Shown here: piece after piece, positions 62,637-64,000 of the stretch
Numbering within the stretch: position 1 is the stretch's first letter
Layout of the letters: the number at the start of each line of letters is the position of its first letter
Assembly: GCF_023634805.2 (NCBI RefSeq)
Contig: NZ_CP106881.1
Coordinates: 868,001 to 932,000, forward strand
Direction of reading: 5' to 3'
DNA from: Comamonas endophytica
Lineage (GTDB): Bacteria > Pseudomonadota > Gammaproteobacteria > Burkholderiales > Burkholderiaceae_C
DNA length: 64,000 bases
The notes under the pieces: generated by a model
The model's input: the letters and a program-made list of their open reading frames with translations, nothing else
Told to the model about the DNA's origin: nothing
Databases searched by the model: none
Translations under genes and position numbers: made by a program

Positions 62637-64000
62637 CTATGACCAGCGCCGCAACAGTCCCATCAACCGGTCAAGCCGGGGCCCGTAGGGAGGATGGAAC
62701 AACGCTCCCAGGGACCAGCGCGACTGCAGCAACACCGACTTCTGGTGGCTGAACCGCAGGAAGCCCTGCTCCCCGTGGTACGCCCCCCAGCCGCTGTCGC
62801 CGATCCCGCCAAACGGCAGGTTCTCGTGCGCTACATGCATCAGGGTGTCGTTGACCGTCACCCCGCCGCTGACAGTGCGCCGAAGTATACCGTCCCGCAC
62901 ATTTTCATCGCTGCCAAACCAGTACAAGGCCAGGGGCCGGGGTCCGGCATTCAGCGCCGCCACCACGTCGTCCAGGCGCTCGTAGGTGATCACGGGAAGG
63001 ATCGGGCCGAAGATCTCCTCCTGCATCAGCTGCATCTCCGAGGTCGCGCCGAACACCAGCGCCGGCGGCATCTGGCGCTCGGCCGCATCGCTCCATAGGC
63101 TGGCCGCGGCCTCGCCGGGCTGGGCCTGCGCCGCGCCCATGAGCTCGATGCGCGCGCCCAGCGACTGGGCCTGGCGCAGCATCTGGCGCAGCCGCGCCAG
63201 ATGGCGCTTGGTCAGGATCGCGGCGTAGTCGGGGTTGCCGACGATGGTGGGATAGAGCTTCGCCACGGCCTCGCGGTAGGCCTGGGCAAAGGCCTGCTCG
63301 CGTCCGCGCGGCAGCAGCAGGTAGTCGGGCGCGACACAGGTCTGGCCGGCATTGAACAGCTTGCCATGCGCGATCTTCAGCGCGGCATCGGCCAGGTCGC
63401 AGCTCTCGTCGACCAGGCAGGGCGACTTGCCGCCGAGCTCGAGCGTGGTGGGCGTCAGATGCACGGCCGCGGCCTGCGCCACGCGCCGCCCCACGGCCGT
63501 GGAGCCGGTGAACACCAGATGATCGAAAGGCAAGCCGGAGAACTGGGTGGCGACATTGACGTCGCCCTGCACCACGCAGAATTCATCGGGGGCAAAGAAC
63601 TGCGCCACCAGCGCCGCGAGCTGCGCCGAGGTATGCGGCGTGAGCTCGCTGGGCTTGAGCATGACGCGGTTGCCTGCGGCCAGCGCGGTGATGGCCGGCG
63701 CCAGCGCCAGCTGCACGGGATAGTTCCAGGGGGAAATCACGCCCACCACGCCCAGCGGCTGGCGCTCGATGCGCGCGCGCGCCGGCAGCAGGTACAGCGG
63801 CGTGCGCACGCGCTGCGGCCGCATCCAGCGCGCGAGCCGGCGCAGGCACTGGTTCAGCAGATTGCGCAGCACCAGCAGATCCGCGACCTCGGTCAGCCGC
63901 GGCGAGCGCATGCCGAAGTCGGCCTGCACCGCGGCCGCCAGGACCGACCCATGTTCATCCAGCATCTTGCGCATGCGCAGCAGACGCTCGCGCCGCACCA
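62637..64000 (-). CDS. calB: Coniferyl-aldehyde-type dehydrogenase, N-terminus outside the window
   Basis: The last 454 codons of an aldehyde dehydrogenase; the 5' end lies past the right edge, as the frame stays open there and no start codon or ribosome binding site is evident. It oxidises an aldehyde to the acid with NAD(P). The cofactor region is VISPWNYPVQLALAPAITALAAGN in parts and FTGSTAVGRRVAQAAA; the catalytic base is in TLELGGKSP and the nucleophile in NAGQTCVAPDYLL. EEIFGPILPVITYE and the ending with NLPFGGIGDSGWGAYHG are standard. The Tyr/Pro-rich short C-terminus and QTCVAPDY favour the coniferyl aldehyde dehydrogenase/fatty-aldehyde group, but the substrate is not certain. Confidence 0.85.
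   Translation of the reverse strand, partial: VRRERLLRMRKMLDEHGSVLAAAVQADFGMRSPRLTEVADLLVLRNLLNQCLRRLARWMRPQRVRTPLYLLPARARIERQPLGVVGVISPWNYPVQLALAPAITALAAGNRVMLKPSELTPHTSAQLAALVAQFFAPDEFCVVQGDVNVATQFSGLPFDHLVFTGSTAVGRRVAQAAAVHLTPTTLELGGKSPCLVDESCDLADAALKIAHGKLFNAGQTCVAPDYLLLPRGREQAFAQAYREAVAKLYPTIVGNPDYAAILTKRHLARLRQMLRQAQSLGARIELMGAAQAQPGEAAASLWSDAAERQMPPALVFGATSEMQLMQEEIFGPILPVITYERLDDVVAALNAGPRPLALYWFGSDENVRDGILRRTVSGGVTVNDTLMHVAHENLPFGGIGDSGWGAYHGEQGFLRFSHQKSVLLQSRWSLGALFHPPYGPRLDRLMGLLRRWS

Overview
The window is a compact, GC-rich chromosomal segment of a betaproteobacterium, most likely order Burkholderiales, family Comamonadaceae. The evidence is the pair of Bug/TctC-type solute-binding proteins, the gene order tpiA-secG-tRNA-Leu-nuoA-to-N followed by a DUF2818 gene and a DUF1178 gene, separate nuoC and nuoD genes, an endonuclease-type MutL, and a minor-pilin cluster of the fimT-pilV-W-X-Y1-E type. 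Genes are closely packed on both strands. I see no prophage, transposase, CRISPR array or plasmid function. Both window ends cut through genes (a Bug protein on the left, an aldehyde dehydrogenase on the right).

Layout. 0-7 kb: Bug proteins, xerD, then divergent queG and tsaE-amiC, and two small glycine-zipper lipoproteins on either side of a dedA gene. 7-15 kb: mutL, gdhA, a two-domain methylglyoxal synthase, a lipoprotein hydrolase, miaA, and an ABC ATPase. queG-tsaE-ami-mutL-miaA is a loosened version of the cluster seen in enterobacteria. 15-21 kb: an antisense Hsp20 gene sits between the ABC ATPase and its likely FtsX-type permease; a secreted choice-of-anchor-I lipoprotein with a possible PhoB promoter and an AttH/CrtC-like exported protein follow. 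21.1-22.0 kb: a gene-free block built as a roughly 640-bp nested inverted repeat. 22-27 kb: a branched-chain amino-acid (or related) ABC transporter, livG-F-K-H-M. 27-44 kb: the complete 14-gene complex I operon, tRNA-Leu(GAG), secG, tpiA and a quinone oxidoreductase. 45-48 kb: rpsO-pnp. 48-55 kb: type IV minor pilins, PilY1 and a major-pilin-like protein. 55-59 kb: ribD, ribE and a phospholipase-D-type cardiolipin synthase. 59-64 kb: dusC, a small unknown gene, a methyltransferase, a GNAT acetyltransferase and the aldehyde dehydrogenase.

Functional themes: energy conservation (complex I), amino-acid uptake and ammonia assimilation (liv, gdhA), tRNA modification (queG, tsaE, miaA, dusC), RNA turnover (pnp with a leader hairpin), envelope maintenance (amidase, DedA, cardiolipin synthase, lipoproteins) and surface pili.

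The most interesting non-gene signals are: the nested palindromic element at 21.2-21.9 kb, flanked by an 11-bp direct repeat; a 33-bp dispersed repeat found five times, only in gaps between convergent genes; a long perfect-stem hairpin between livK and livH; a hairpin in the pnp leader; and candidate heat-shock and phosphate-starvation promoters. All promoter calls are motif matches by eye. I did not find a clear novel defence or biosynthetic system.
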